This document shows positions 43,574 through 52,692 of a stretch of DNA of 64,000 bases, in pieces. A program made the translations under genes and the position numbers. How positions within the stretch are numbered: position 1 is the first letter of the stretch; each line of letters begins with the position of its first letter. Source of the stretch: Grimontia kaedaensis (lineage in GTDB: Bacteria; Pseudomonadota; Gammaproteobacteria; Enterobacterales; Vibrionaceae); contig NZ_CP082275.1 of the NCBI RefSeq assembly GCF_023746615.1, forward strand, positions 372,001 through 436,000, given 5' to 3'. Under the pieces are notes generated by a model. That model was not told the DNA's origin. It made no database searches and saw only the letters and a list, made by a program, of their open reading frames with translations.

Positions 43574-45844
43574 ATGTTGATTAGGCTTCTAAAGGGCAGG
43601 TTGGTTACTGCAGCGGTACTGTTGTCGGCCACGCTGTCTGCATCTTTAGCGTTTGCGGAAAATAATTCTCAAAGACCAACTATTGGTTTGGTATTGGGTG
43701 GCGGGGGGGCGAAAGGCGCGGCACACGTAGGCGTGCTCAAGGCTTTGGAAGAACTGCACATCCCCGTTGACTACATTGCTGGTACCAGCATGGGTGCCTA
43801 TGTAGGTGGACTTTATGCCACAGGCATGAGTGCTGATGAAATTGGCGCCATGATGGAATCCATTGACTGGAATGAAGGTTATCAGGACAGAGTTTACCGC
43901 GGCGACCGTCGTATCCGAGACAAAGAGCATGAAGACCGTTATAACCTCTCCACCAATCTCGGCTTCGATTTTAAAAGTCTAAAAACACCGCAAGGGGTTG
44001 TTCAGGGTCAGAATATGATCCGTATTCTTCGAGACTCGACGGGTAATCTTCCTTCCTTTGCATCGTTTGACCAAATGGTGGTGCCATACCGAGCCGTTGC
44101 AACAGACATTGAGCGATTGATTCCCGTTGTCATCGGTGATGGGCAACTAACCGAAGCTATGCTTGCAAGTATGGCTGTGCCGGGGGCATTGCCTCCTGTG
44201 GAGCTGGATGGGCATTATCTGGTCGATGGCGGTTCAGTCAATAACTTACCTGTTGATGTAGCGAAAGCCTTGGGTGCTGATATTGTCATTGCTGTCGATA
44301 TTAGTACGGACTACTACTCGGCAGAAGAGCTGGGCTCTTACCTTCAGGTTATGAATCAGTTGGTCAACTTTATGGTTCGCCAGAGCACGGAAAAACAAAT
44401 CGGAAACATGGATAAGAACGATTTCCTGCTGACCCCAGATGTGGGTGACATGGAAACCACCGAGTTTGACCGTGTGCCGGAAGCCCTGCAGAAAGGCTAT
44501 GAGATTGCCATGGTCAACCGGGATGCTCTGGAAAGGATCAGCATGACTTCCGGTGAATATCAGGAGTATGTGGAAGAGAAACAAAAGCGCCGCCGAATGA
44601 TGCTTTACGGTGACACGTTGGATGTGGACCGCATCGTGATTAATAACGCCACCAGCTTCTCTGACGAAGTGCTTAAAGCTCGCCTAGACCTGCAAACCGG
44701 CAAAATGGACTCAGAGAATCTCGAGAAGTCAGTACAGAACCTCTATGCGCTGGATCGTTTCGAAACCGTTCGTTACCACCTTGAACAGAAAGGTAAGGAG
44801 AACGTGTTAGTCGTGGATGTAACAGAGAAAAGTTGGGGGCCGAACTTTGTCGACTTTCGCTTTGCACTGGAGGATAACTTTGAGTCAGACACCAATTTCT
44901 CTGCAGGTGTCAGCATCAATACCACAGGTCTGTCTGATTACGGCGCAGAGCTGCGATCTACCTTTGAATTGGGTACCGATAAGAAAGCCCAAGCCGAGCT
45001 GTATTTGCCGTTTTCTGCTGAGCAGACCTTCTTCACTGAAATACTTGGCGGGTTGGAGGTGAGAGAGCGTGACGAGTATTACCGTAACGAAGAACCTACT
45101 CTGGGTGATGATACTTTCACTCTAGGAACACGGTACAGCGAGATTCTGGGTGACGTTAGTGTGGGTTGGCAGCCTGTGCTCTGGGGTGAGTTTAAACTGG
45201 GTTATCGACATCTCATCGGAGAAGAGGATCAAGCAGGCGGATTGTTTGTTCAAGATTACGAGCGTGCTATGCCCTATGTCTCATTGACGCTGGACACCTT
45301 GGATAACCGTGTTTTTCCGAACTATGGCGCCTATTTTGATGCGTCTTTGGGTTATGCACGCGACAAGCTCAAATCTAAAGATGAACGCTCGGACAGTGAA
45401 GCTGCAGTTTTGAATATCGAAGGCATTTACGCCCAAAACTGGGGCAAGCACACCCTTTACGGCAAAGCGAAATATGGCACCATCAATGCCAGAGTGGGCA
45501 ACGTATTGATTGAGCCACATGAGCTGGGTGGCTTTCTGAACCTGTCAGGTATCCCAAGAGATTCGCTCTGGGCGAACAATATCGCTTACAGTGCATTGGT
45601 TTATCGCTATCGTCTGCTGGATAACGACTTTGGGTTGTTTAAATCTCCTGTGTATTTAGGTACTTCCTTCGAATACGGTGGAGTGTGGAACAACCCAGAC
45701 TTTTCACTAAAAGATATACCGTTTTACACCGCAGGCAGTATATTTGCTGGGGTCGATTCACCATTGGGGCCAATCATTGTCGCCTATGGTCGTACAGAAA
45801 ATGATCTCGATTCGTTCTATTTTATAGTTGGGTCCCAATTCTAA
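43574..45844 (+). CDS. Patatin-like phospholipase with POTRA and outer-membrane barrel (type Vd, PlpD-like)
   Basis: A signal peptide ends at about residue 28 (SLAFA). The patatin domain has the oxyanion loop LGGGGAKGAAHVGVL, the nucleophile elbow GTSMG (Ser near 72) and the catalytic Asp motif DGG near 218. Residues around 345-420 (LDVDRIVINNATSFSDEVLKARL onward) look like a POTRA domain, and the rest is a beta-barrel ending in the outer-membrane signature YFIVGSQF. This layout matches Pseudomonas PlpD, a type Vd autotransporter lipase. The protein is 756 residues. Whether the lipase is released is unknown. Confidence 0.9.
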   Translation: MLIRLLKGRLVTAAVLLSATLSASLAFAENNSQRPTIGLVLGGGGAKGAAHVGVLKALEELHIPVDYIAGTSMGAYVGGLYATGMSADEIGAMMESIDWNEGYQDRVYRGDRRIRDKEHEDRYNLSTNLGFDFKSLKTPQGVVQGQNMIRILRDSTGNLPSFASFDQMVVPYRAVATDIERLIPVVIGDGQLTEAMLASMAVPGALPPVELDGHYLVDGGSVNNLPVDVAKALGADIVIAVDISTDYYSAEELGSYLQVMNQLVNFMVRQSTEKQIGNMDKNDFLLTPDVGDMETTEFDRVPEALQKGYEIAMVNRDALERISMTSGEYQEYVEEKQKRRRMMLYGDTLDVDRIVINNATSFSDEVLKARLDLQTGKMDSENLEKSVQNLYALDRFETVRYHLEQKGKENVLVVDVTEKSWGPNFVDFRFALEDNFESDTNFSAGVSINTTGLSDYGAELRSTFELGTDKKAQAELYLPFSAEQTFFTEILGGLEVRERDEYYRNEEPTLGDDTFTLGTRYSEILGDVSVGWQPVLWGEFKLGYRHLIGEEDQAGGLFVQDYERAMPYVSLTLDTLDNRVFPNYGAYFDASLGYARDKLKSKDERSDSEAAVLNIEGIYAQNWGKHTLYGKAKYGTINARVGNVLIEPHELGGFLNLSGIPRDSLWANNIAYSALVYRYRLLDNDFGLFKSPVYLGTSFEYGGVWNNPDFSLKDIPFYTAGSIFAGVDSPLGPIIVAYGRTENDLDSFYFIVGSQF

Positions 45845-45852
45845 AGGACGCA

Positions 45853-45878
45853 GAGAACTAAGTGACCACTTCGTTCTC
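45853..45878 (+). terminator. Hairpin after the patatin gene
   Basis: GAGAAC (45853-45858) with GTTCTC (45873-45878), and inside them AAGTG with CACTT, form a 12-pair stem with one mismatch and a two-base loop. There is no T-run after it, so termination is uncertain. Confidence 0.4.
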
Positions 45879-46030
45879 ACTGATAAATCAATTGTTTCAT
45901 TCCATGCCCGGAATTTAAAATTTGGTTAAAAAGTGATAACATGCCAGCTTCGTTATGCAGGGCACCATAGAAAGATAGCTACCTCCTACATTTCATCCGG
46001 TGCCTGCTAGCCGAGCTTAATTCCAAGGAT

Positions 46031-46051
46031 GTCTGGCCGCGACGGCCGGAC
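46031..46051 (+). promoter_or_regulatory. GC-rich hairpin in the acnB leader
   Basis: GTCTGGCCG (46031-46039) pairs with CGGCCGGAC (46043-46051) around CGA, with one G-T wobble. It ends 9 bases before the AGG ribosome-binding site of acnB. It is placed to affect ribosome access or mRNA stability. Confidence 0.6.
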
Positions 46052-46071
46052 CGCAATATGAGGAAAACGTC

Positions 46072-48669
46072 GTGCTTGAAGCCTATCGTAAACACGTCGA
46101 AGAACGTGCTGCTCAGGGCATCGTCCCTAAACCACTTGATGCGGAGCAAACCGCAGCCCTAATTGAACTGCTCAAGAACCCACCTGCCGGTGAAGAAAGC
46201 ACTATTATCGATCTGCTGGAAAACCGAATTCCACCAGGCGTAGACGAAGCGGCATATGTTAAAGCTTGCTTCTTGTCTGCTGTCGCGAAGGGCGAAGACA
46301 GCTCTCCACTGATCAGCAAAGAGCGCGCAGTTGAACTGCTTGGCACCATGCAAGGCGGCTACAACATCGAATCACTGGTCGCTCTGCTGGATGATGACGC
46401 ACTGGCGCCAATTTCGGCTAAAGCGCTCTCTCACACTCTGCTGATGTTCGATGCTTTCTACGACGTAGAAGAAAAAGCGAAAGCGGGTAACGCATTTGCG
46501 AAGCAGGTAATGGAGTCTTGGGCGGAAGCTGAGTGGTTCCTTTCCAAGCCGAATGTTCCTGAAAAAGTCACCCTGACAGTATTTAAAGTGACGGGTGAAA
46601 CAAACACTGATGACCTCTCACCAGCACCGGATGCATGGTCTCGTCCAGACATTCCACTGCACGCCCTGGCGATGCTGAAAAACGAGCGCGACGGTATCAA
46701 CCCTGACCAAGCGGGCGTGGTTGGTCCAATCAAGCAAATTGAAGCGCTGAAAGAAAAAGGTCACCAACTGGTTTACGTGGGTGACGTTGTCGGTACGGGT
46801 TCATCCCGTAAGTCTGCGACCAACTCTGTGCTCTGGTTCATGGGCGATGACATTCCAAACGTTCCAAACAAGCGCGCAGGCGGTTTCTGTCTGGGTGGCA
46901 AAATTGCCCCTATCTTCTTCAACACCATGGAAGATGCTGGTGCACTGCCAATCGAGCTGGACGTTTCCAAGCTGAATATGGGTGATGTGATTGACATCTA
47001 CCCGTTCAAAGGTGAAGTTCGCAGCCATGGCTCTGACGATGTGCTGTCCACCTTCTCCCTGAAAACTGACGTACTTTACGATGAAGTACGCGCAGGTGGC
47101 CGTATCCCTCTGATCATTGGCCGTGGCCTGACAGACCGTGCGCGTGAAGCACTGGGTCTGGCTCCATCTGACGTTTTCCGTCGTCCACAACCAGTGGCTG
47201 ACTCTGGCAAAGGCTTTACCCTTGGTCAGAAGATGGTTGGTAAGGCATGTGGCGTTGAAGGTATCCGCCCAGGTACTTATTGTGAGCCTAAGATGACCAC
47301 AGTCGGTTCTCAGGACACCACCGGTCCTATGACCCGTGATGAGCTGAAAGATCTGGCATGTCTGGGCTTCTCTGCTGATCTGACTATGCAGTCTTTCTGT
47401 CACACTTCGGCGTATCCTAAGCCAGTTGATGTGAACACTCACCACACGCTGCCAGATTTCATCATGAACCGCGGCGGTGTTTCCCTGCGTCCGGGTGATG
47501 GTGTTATCCACTCATGGCTGAACCGTATGTTGTTGCCAGATACTGTAGGTACCGGCGGTGACTCACACACCCGTTTCCCACTGGGCATTTCGTTCCCAGC
47601 AGGTTCTGGTCTGGTTGCATTCGCAGCGGCGACAGGTGTGATGCCTCTGGATATGCCAGAATCAATCCTTGTTCGTTTCAAAGGTGAAATGCAGCCAGGT
47701 ATCACTCTGCGTGACCTTGTACATGCGATCCCTTACTACGCCATCAAGCAAGGCCTGCTGACCGTAGAGAAAGCCGGTAAGATCAACGCATTCTCTGGCC
47801 GCATTCTTGAAATCGAAGGTGTTGAGCACCTGACGGTTGAGCAGGCATTCGAACTGTCTGATGCATCAGCAGAGCGTTCTGCTGCGGGCTGTACTGTGAA
47901 GCTGTCTCAAGAGTCAGTTGCCGAGTACCTGTCTTCTAACATCGTGATGCTGAAGTGGATGATCAGCGAAGGCTACGGCGATCGTCGTACCATCGAACGT
48001 CGTATCTCTGCGATGGAAGCATGGCTGGCGAACCCAGAGCTGATGGAAGCTGACGCAGATGCCGAATATGCAGAAGTGATCGAAATCGATCTGGCTGAGA
48101 TCAACGAGCCAATCCTGTGTGCGCCAAACGACCCAGACGATGCGCGTCTGCTGTCTGACGTTGCTGGTGACAAGGTCGATGAAGTATTCATCGGTTCTTG
48201 TATGACCAACATCGGCCACTTCCGTGCAGCAGGTAAACTGTTGGATAAATTCGGTGGCACGCTGGAGACCCGTCTGTGGGTTGCTCCACCGACTAAGATG
48301 GACCGTGATCAGCTGACTGAAGAAGGCTACTACGGTATCTATGGCCGCGCTGGCGTACGTATCGAAACTCCGGGCTGTTCACTGTGTATGGGTAACCAAG
48401 CGCGTGTTGCTGACAAGGCAACTGTACTGTCTACCTCTACCCGTAACTTCCCGAACCGTCTAGGCACAGGTGCGAATGTTTACCTGTCGTCTGCTGAGCT
48501 GGCATCTGTTGGTGCTATCTTGGGTCGTATCCCAACGGTTGAAGAGTATCTGGAATACGCGAAGCAAATCGATGCAACAGCGGCAGATACCTACCGTTAC
48601 CTGAACTTCCACCGTATGGATCAATACACCAAGAAAGCGGACGAAGTGATTATCCAAGCAGCGGTTTAA
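46072..48669 (+). CDS. acnB: AcnB, bifunctional aconitate hydratase 2 / 2-methylisocitrate dehydratase
   Basis: AcnB is the main TCA-cycle aconitase and interconverts citrate and isocitrate through a [4Fe-4S] cluster. The start is GTG at 46072 with AGG upstream, giving LEAYRKHVEERAAQGI like E. coli. The N-terminal HEAT-like domain is followed by the swivelling domain (GTGSSRKSATNSVLWFMG). The cluster cysteines are in VFIGSCMTNIGHFRAAGKLL and GCSLCMGNQARV. Length 865 equals E. coli. In other bacteria AcnB without its cluster binds mRNA, including its own. Confidence 0.98.
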   Translation: MLEAYRKHVEERAAQGIVPKPLDAEQTAALIELLKNPPAGEESTIIDLLENRIPPGVDEAAYVKACFLSAVAKGEDSSPLISKERAVELLGTMQGGYNIESLVALLDDDALAPISAKALSHTLLMFDAFYDVEEKAKAGNAFAKQVMESWAEAEWFLSKPNVPEKVTLTVFKVTGETNTDDLSPAPDAWSRPDIPLHALAMLKNERDGINPDQAGVVGPIKQIEALKEKGHQLVYVGDVVGTGSSRKSATNSVLWFMGDDIPNVPNKRAGGFCLGGKIAPIFFNTMEDAGALPIELDVSKLNMGDVIDIYPFKGEVRSHGSDDVLSTFSLKTDVLYDEVRAGGRIPLIIGRGLTDRAREALGLAPSDVFRRPQPVADSGKGFTLGQKMVGKACGVEGIRPGTYCEPKMTTVGSQDTTGPMTRDELKDLACLGFSADLTMQSFCHTSAYPKPVDVNTHHTLPDFIMNRGGVSLRPGDGVIHSWLNRMLLPDTVGTGGDSHTRFPLGISFPAGSGLVAFAAATGVMPLDMPESILVRFKGEMQPGITLRDLVHAIPYYAIKQGLLTVEKAGKINAFSGRILEIEGVEHLTVEQAFELSDASAERSAAGCTVKLSQESVAEYLSSNIVMLKWMISEGYGDRRTIERRISAMEAWLANPELMEADADAEYAEVIEIDLAEINEPILCAPNDPDDARLLSDVAGDKVDEVFIGSCMTNIGHFRAAGKLLDKFGGTLETRLWVAPPTKMDRDQLTEEGYYGIYGRAGVRIETPGCSLCMGNQARVADKATVLSTSTRNFPNRLGTGANVYLSSAELASVGAILGRIPTVEEYLEYAKQIDATAADTYRYLNFHRMDQYTKKADEVIIQAAV

Positions 48670-48692
48670 TGCTTGAAGAACTGATAAAAGAG

Positions 48693-48720
48693 AGCCTCCC
48701 ATTTGGGAGGCTTTGTTCGT
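48693..48720 (+). terminator. acnB terminator
   Basis: AGCCTCCC (48693-48700) and GGGAGGCT (48705-48712) flank ATTT and are followed by TTGTTCGTT. The T-run is imperfect but the stem is strong. Confidence 0.82.
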
Positions 48721-48737
48721 TATAGGGGATACTGATT

Positions 48738-48786
48738 TCCTGGGTCCTGGGTCCTGGGTCCTGGGTCCTAGGTCCTAGATCCTAGC
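48738..48786. repeat. Tandem 7-bp repeat array (7 units) overlapping the glycerate kinase 3' end
   Basis: Four TCCTGGG units (48738-48765) are followed by TCCTAGG, TCCTAGA and TCCTAGC. Units are exactly 7 bases. The stop codon (48768-48770) and the last six codons of the glycerate kinase gene lie inside the array. The unit is the complement of that at 24182-24209. Confidence 0.9.
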
Positions 48787-49907
48787 TTCAATGTTCTCGC
48801 GATGTTCTGGGCGGTCAGTTCAACGTTCTCTTTCGCATTCGCGAGTGCATCTTCCAACGTACAGGCACCCGATACCACGCTAAACAGTGCATCTATGCCG
48901 TGGTCATAAACCACAACGCTATCTTGAGTGATGCCGCCTGCGATGCCTATGACTGGTAGGTTAAATTGCTTGGCACAGCGCGCCACACCTATTGGGGTTT
49001 TGCCGTGAATGGTTTGGCTGTCGATACGGCCTTCGCCCGTGATGACTAGATCCGCATCTTTCAGTTGCTCTGACAGGTTAACGGCATCCATAACGATTTC
49101 GATACCCGGACGCAGGTCAGCATTGAAAATGCCCATTAATGCTGCGCCCATACCACCTGCCGCACCGGCACCCGCGCTATTTTTAACGTCACTACCAAGC
49201 TCTGATTTCATTATGTCAGCATAATGAGCAAGGTTGGCATCCAACGTTCTGATCATCTCTGGTGTAGCCCCTTTTTGAGGGCCGAAAATCGCTGACGCGC
49301 CTTTCTGTCCACACAGTGGGTTATCGACATCACATGCGACTTCAAGTTTTACGCTCTTGAGGCGTGAGTCGACATCGCTGCAATCAATGGTGTGAAGCCT
49401 TGCTAGTGCACCGCCACCAAAGCTAATTACTTGCCCGTCTTCATCCAGTAGTTTAACGCCAAGTGCCTGAGCCATACCTGCACCACCATCATTGGTTGAG
49501 CTGCCACCGATACCTACGATTAGGTGCTTAGCGCCATTGTTCAGGGCGGCTTTAATCAGTTCGCCGGTGCCGAAGCTGGTCGTCACCAGAGGGTTACGCT
49601 CTGCGGGCGGAACCAAATGAAGACCAGAGGCGGCAGCCATCTCGATGACGGCGGTTTCGCCATCACCCAGTAGGCCAAAGAACCCTTTAACCGGCGCACC
49701 AAGAGGCCCCGTGACTTCTATATGAATAATACTGCCGCCTGTGGCATCAACCAGTGATTGCACTGTACCCTCGCCACCGTCTGCCATGGGCAGTTTAGTG
49801 AAACGCCAAGCAGGAAGAACGGTCTTGAAACCGTTTTCTATGGCCTGAGCGACTTCTGCGGCACTCAGGCTTTCTTTATAAGAATCAGGGGCAATGACGA
49901 CATGCAT
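48768..49907 (-). CDS. Glycerate 2-kinase (GlxK/GarK family)
   Basis: The enzyme phosphorylates D-glycerate to 2-phosphoglycerate, feeding lower glycolysis. Family motifs are MHVVIAPDSYKESLSAAEVAQAIE at the start, KLPMADGGEGTVQSLV, GIGGSSTNDGGAGMAQALG, DVDNPLCGQKGASAIFGPQKG and VITGEGRIDSQTIHGKTPIGVA. Length 379 is normal. The last residues KLGSRT are encoded by the heptamer repeat array, so this end is probably not the ancestral one. It follows the GntP permease by 21 bases on the same strand, as a glycerate uptake and use unit. Confidence 0.93.
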   Translation of the reverse strand: MHVVIAPDSYKESLSAAEVAQAIENGFKTVLPAWRFTKLPMADGGEGTVQSLVDATGGSIIHIEVTGPLGAPVKGFFGLLGDGETAVIEMAAASGLHLVPPAERNPLVTTSFGTGELIKAALNNGAKHLIVGIGGSSTNDGGAGMAQALGVKLLDEDGQVISFGGGALARLHTIDCSDVDSRLKSVKLEVACDVDNPLCGQKGASAIFGPQKGATPEMIRTLDANLAHYADIMKSELGSDVKNSAGAGAAGGMGAALMGIFNADLRPGIEIVMDAVNLSEQLKDADLVITGEGRIDSQTIHGKTPIGVARCAKQFNLPVIGIAGGITQDSVVVYDHGIDALFSVVSGACTLEDALANAKENVELTAQNIARTLKLGSRT

Positions 49908-49928
49908 TCTTGGGCTCCAAAAAACAAA

Positions 49929-51287
49929 TTACAGAAGTATTAAACTAAGAATATAGACTGTGACAATACCCGTCAGACCTTGTATCAGGGTGGCTATGGT
50001 TTGCGCGCGGTACGCAGTGCTCACCGACATTTTGCTGAACTGGGTGACGACCCAGAAGAAGCTGTCATTGGCGTGTGAGACTGTCATTGCTCCAGCTCCA
50101 ATTGCCAGCACTGTCAGTACGCGTCCCATTTCGGTCGCTAATCCCAGGTCACCTAGCATCGGTGCAACCAGTGCAGATGTAGTGACCAAAGCAACAGTTG
50201 ATGAACCTTGCGCTGTTTTCAAAGCAGCGGCCACGATAAATGGCATAAACAGACCGATGCCCAGAGTAGAGAGCGTCTCGCCCAGTTGAGGTCCCACACC
50301 AGTTGCTTTAAGTACGGCACCGAATGCACCGCCTGCACCCGTGATCAGCAGAATTGGAGCAGCAGTAGAAATCGCATCAGAAACCTGGGCAGTCAGTGCT
50401 TCACCTTTCGTTGGTTTATCTTCCGATGTTTTCACCAGTGGTAGGGCGATGAATAGGCCAATAACCAGTGCATTAAGCGGTGACCCCAGAAAAGCCAGTG
50501 CGGTTTTTAATGTGCCGTCACCAAGTGGAGCACTTGGGTAATTGGCAATCGAACCGAGGCAGATCAGGACTATGGGGATCAATATAGGGGAGAAGGCCTG
50601 AGCAGCTGTTGGTAATTTCCCGTAGCGAGCTTTGAGTGTTTCGTAACTCTCTGTTACTTCGTCATCTTCACCACACTCGTAGCGTGAAGATGCATAATTT
50701 GCCCAAGCCAGGCCTGCCAGCGCAGTTGCTGCGGCCACAATCAGACCTAAACCAATGACCAGCCCTAAATTGTTTGTCAGATCGAGGTTACCGGCTGCGG
50801 CAATAGGGCCTGGAGTTGGTGGAACAAAAGTGTGTGTGGCATAAAGGCCGGTTGCCAGCGCAACACTCATGCCGACAGCTGAGACGCCCATACGCTTGGT
50901 CATGGCGCGTTTCAGTGAGTTCAGAATCACATACCCTGAATCACAAAATACGGGAATGGATACTAGATAACCTATCAGTGACATGGTCATTCTGGGAAAG
51001 CGATCACCAAGCAGTTTGATAATGGTATCTGCCATTGTGATAGCAGCGCCAGAGCGTTCAAGGATGGTCCCAATGATGGTACCCAGCATGATCACTAGAC
51101 CGATGTATCCCAGAATACCGCCAAAGCCACCACTGATGGTTTTAGCGATGCTACTCAATGGCAAGCCTGAAAGCAGGGCTGTTAAAAAGGCGGCGCCAAG
51201 TAACGCGAGAAAGGGATGAATTTTAAATTTGGACGTTGATAGCACCACAAATGCGATGGCTACCAATAACACGATAACGAGTTCCAT
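49929..51287 (-). CDS. GntP-family permease, probably for glycerate
   Basis: This polytopic inner-membrane transporter of 452 residues has about 12 membrane segments. GntP-family features are KIHPFLALLGAAFLTALLSGLP, GGFGGILGYIGLVIMLGTIIGTILERSGAA, IPVFCDSGYVILNSL, THTFVPPTPGPIAAAGNL and the C-terminal MTVSHANDSFFWVVTQFS. The family moves gluconate and related sugar acids with protons. The neighbouring glycerate kinase and CdaR-type regulator argue for D-glycerate as substrate, which is inference. A good AAGGAG ribosome site precedes the ATG. Confidence 0.88.
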   Translation of the reverse strand: MELVIVLLVAIAFVVLSTSKFKIHPFLALLGAAFLTALLSGLPLSSIAKTISGGFGGILGYIGLVIMLGTIIGTILERSGAAITMADTIIKLLGDRFPRMTMSLIGYLVSIPVFCDSGYVILNSLKRAMTKRMGVSAVGMSVALATGLYATHTFVPPTPGPIAAAGNLDLTNNLGLVIGLGLIVAAATALAGLAWANYASSRYECGEDDEVTESYETLKARYGKLPTAAQAFSPILIPIVLICLGSIANYPSAPLGDGTLKTALAFLGSPLNALVIGLFIALPLVKTSEDKPTKGEALTAQVSDAISTAAPILLITGAGGAFGAVLKATGVGPQLGETLSTLGIGLFMPFIVAAALKTAQGSSTVALVTTSALVAPMLGDLGLATEMGRVLTVLAIGAGAMTVSHANDSFFWVVTQFSKMSVSTAYRAQTIATLIQGLTGIVTVYILSLILL

Positions 51288-51401
51288 GATTGAATCTCCT
51301 TGTAGGGTAATGGCATTTGTTATGTTGTTATCATGTTTATTTTCCAGACTGATATTGATGAAAACTATGTTTTAATTTACAAATTACTTGGCTTTTTTTC
51401 G

Positions 51402-52532
51402 TTATTTTTTGTTTAAACTAACAATCCATTGTGAAGTCGGCCTGATAGTCAAAGCAGCATAAATAAGCCCTTTATGCTGAAAATTTGTCAGTTCAAAACC
51501 GGTACATTCTTCAACCTGCCTTAGCCGGTACCGTACCGTATTGGGGTGAATGGAAAGCGACGAAGCAGCTTTATCTATATCACTGTTCTGGAGAAACCAA
51601 GTTTGTAGTGTGCTCAGCAGCACCGGATTTTTATCGGTAATGGCTTGGAGAATACTTTCGACTTGTTCAAGTTGCCAAGTTTCGGAAATCGGATTAAGCA
51701 GGGCTGCCAGCGGGTAATCAGATATATTGGCTAAATGCTCAGTTTCCGGCAGGCCGTTCAGCAAAGAACATAATCCGGAAAAAGCGCTGCGTACTTCACC
51801 AATGGAATGAGCTGGAGTGCTGAATACCAAGCGATATTTGTCAGTGCTTTTCATCTCTTTTAGCAGGCGCTCCTTACTTTTCTCCCAATGCGTGTGCAGC
51901 GCTTCCTGTTTCTTACCTTGAAGGGGAACAAGAATGACCAAAGTAATGCTATTGCAGCTGGCCTTGAGAATGTGTGGATTGATCTGGGAGAGTTGTTTGG
52001 TGATAGTGCGTTGGTCAATGTCAATCGGATGCTGCAAAAGCGTAATACCGTAGGAGGTGTCCATCTTGACGTTGAGCTTGGCGGCAATCGAGCGCAAATG
52101 ATCTTCATTGGTTTCGTATTGTAACCACTGCTGAACAAACTCTTCTTTTCTTGTTTCACTCCACCTCAGCAATTCCAGTTCGTGAGCATGTTCAACTGTC
52201 ATTTCAGCCGCCATCCTAACCAGTTCTCCATACTGTCTGATATCCTCCAGCCTTCCCGATATCCCAATCACGCCGATGGCCAGATCTTTAAAAAATATGG
52301 GTAGATTAACACCGGGTTTTACGCCCCACATGTTGTGCTGCATTTCGTCAGTGATTTCGATAGTCCGCTTTTCGGATAACGCCAGAATGGCGCCTTCGTG
52401 ACGTTGATGAAGCCTAGAGTGATCGGTAGATGCAATGATGTAACCATGCTCATCCATGACATTCAGGGCATTTTTTATGATCTTTATCGCGCGTTGGACA
52501 ATGGCGTTGGCTAAGTCTGGCGTAATCTTCAT
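51402..52532 (-). CDS. cdaR: CdaR-type sugar-diacid/glycerate regulator
   Basis: This 376-residue regulator has the N-terminal sugar-diacid recognition domain (NAIVQRAIKIIKNALNVMDEHGYIIASTDHSRL and FFKDLAIGVIGISGRLEDIRQYGELVRMAAEMTVEH). Its C-terminal PucR-type helix-turn-helix is DIDKAASSLSIHPNTVRYRLRQVEECTGFEL. E. coli CdaR activates glucarate, galactarate and glycerate genes. Here it is 114 bases upstream of the permease on the same strand, so it probably controls that unit. A possible promoter, TTGCGA-N18-TATCAA, reads toward it from about 52550-52580. Confidence 0.85.
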   Translation of the reverse strand: MKITPDLANAIVQRAIKIIKNALNVMDEHGYIIASTDHSRLHQRHEGAILALSEKRTIEITDEMQHNMWGVKPGVNLPIFFKDLAIGVIGISGRLEDIRQYGELVRMAAEMTVEHAHELELLRWSETRKEEFVQQWLQYETNEDHLRSIAAKLNVKMDTSYGITLLQHPIDIDQRTITKQLSQINPHILKASCNSITLVILVPLQGKKQEALHTHWEKSKERLLKEMKSTDKYRLVFSTPAHSIGEVRSAFSGLCSLLNGLPETEHLANISDYPLAALLNPISETWQLEQVESILQAITDKNPVLLSTLQTWFLQNSDIDKAASSLSIHPNTVRYRLRQVEECTGFELTNFQHKGLIYAALTIRPTSQWIVSLNKK

Positions 52533-52692
52533 GGATAGCTATGAAAGGATATTGATATTTCCCATAGATTACTTTTCGCAATGAGCACGGGGCTTCTTTG
52601 TTGGTGAAATATGTGAACTTCATAAGTGAAAAAACGCGTTGCATCTTATTAGAGAATAGAAACAATGGCCTCTCAATGATCGGAGGGTACAC

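Noticed and set aside
46801..47511. 236-codon antisense frame in acnB
   Set aside because: Shadow of a strongly conserved gene with no independent features.
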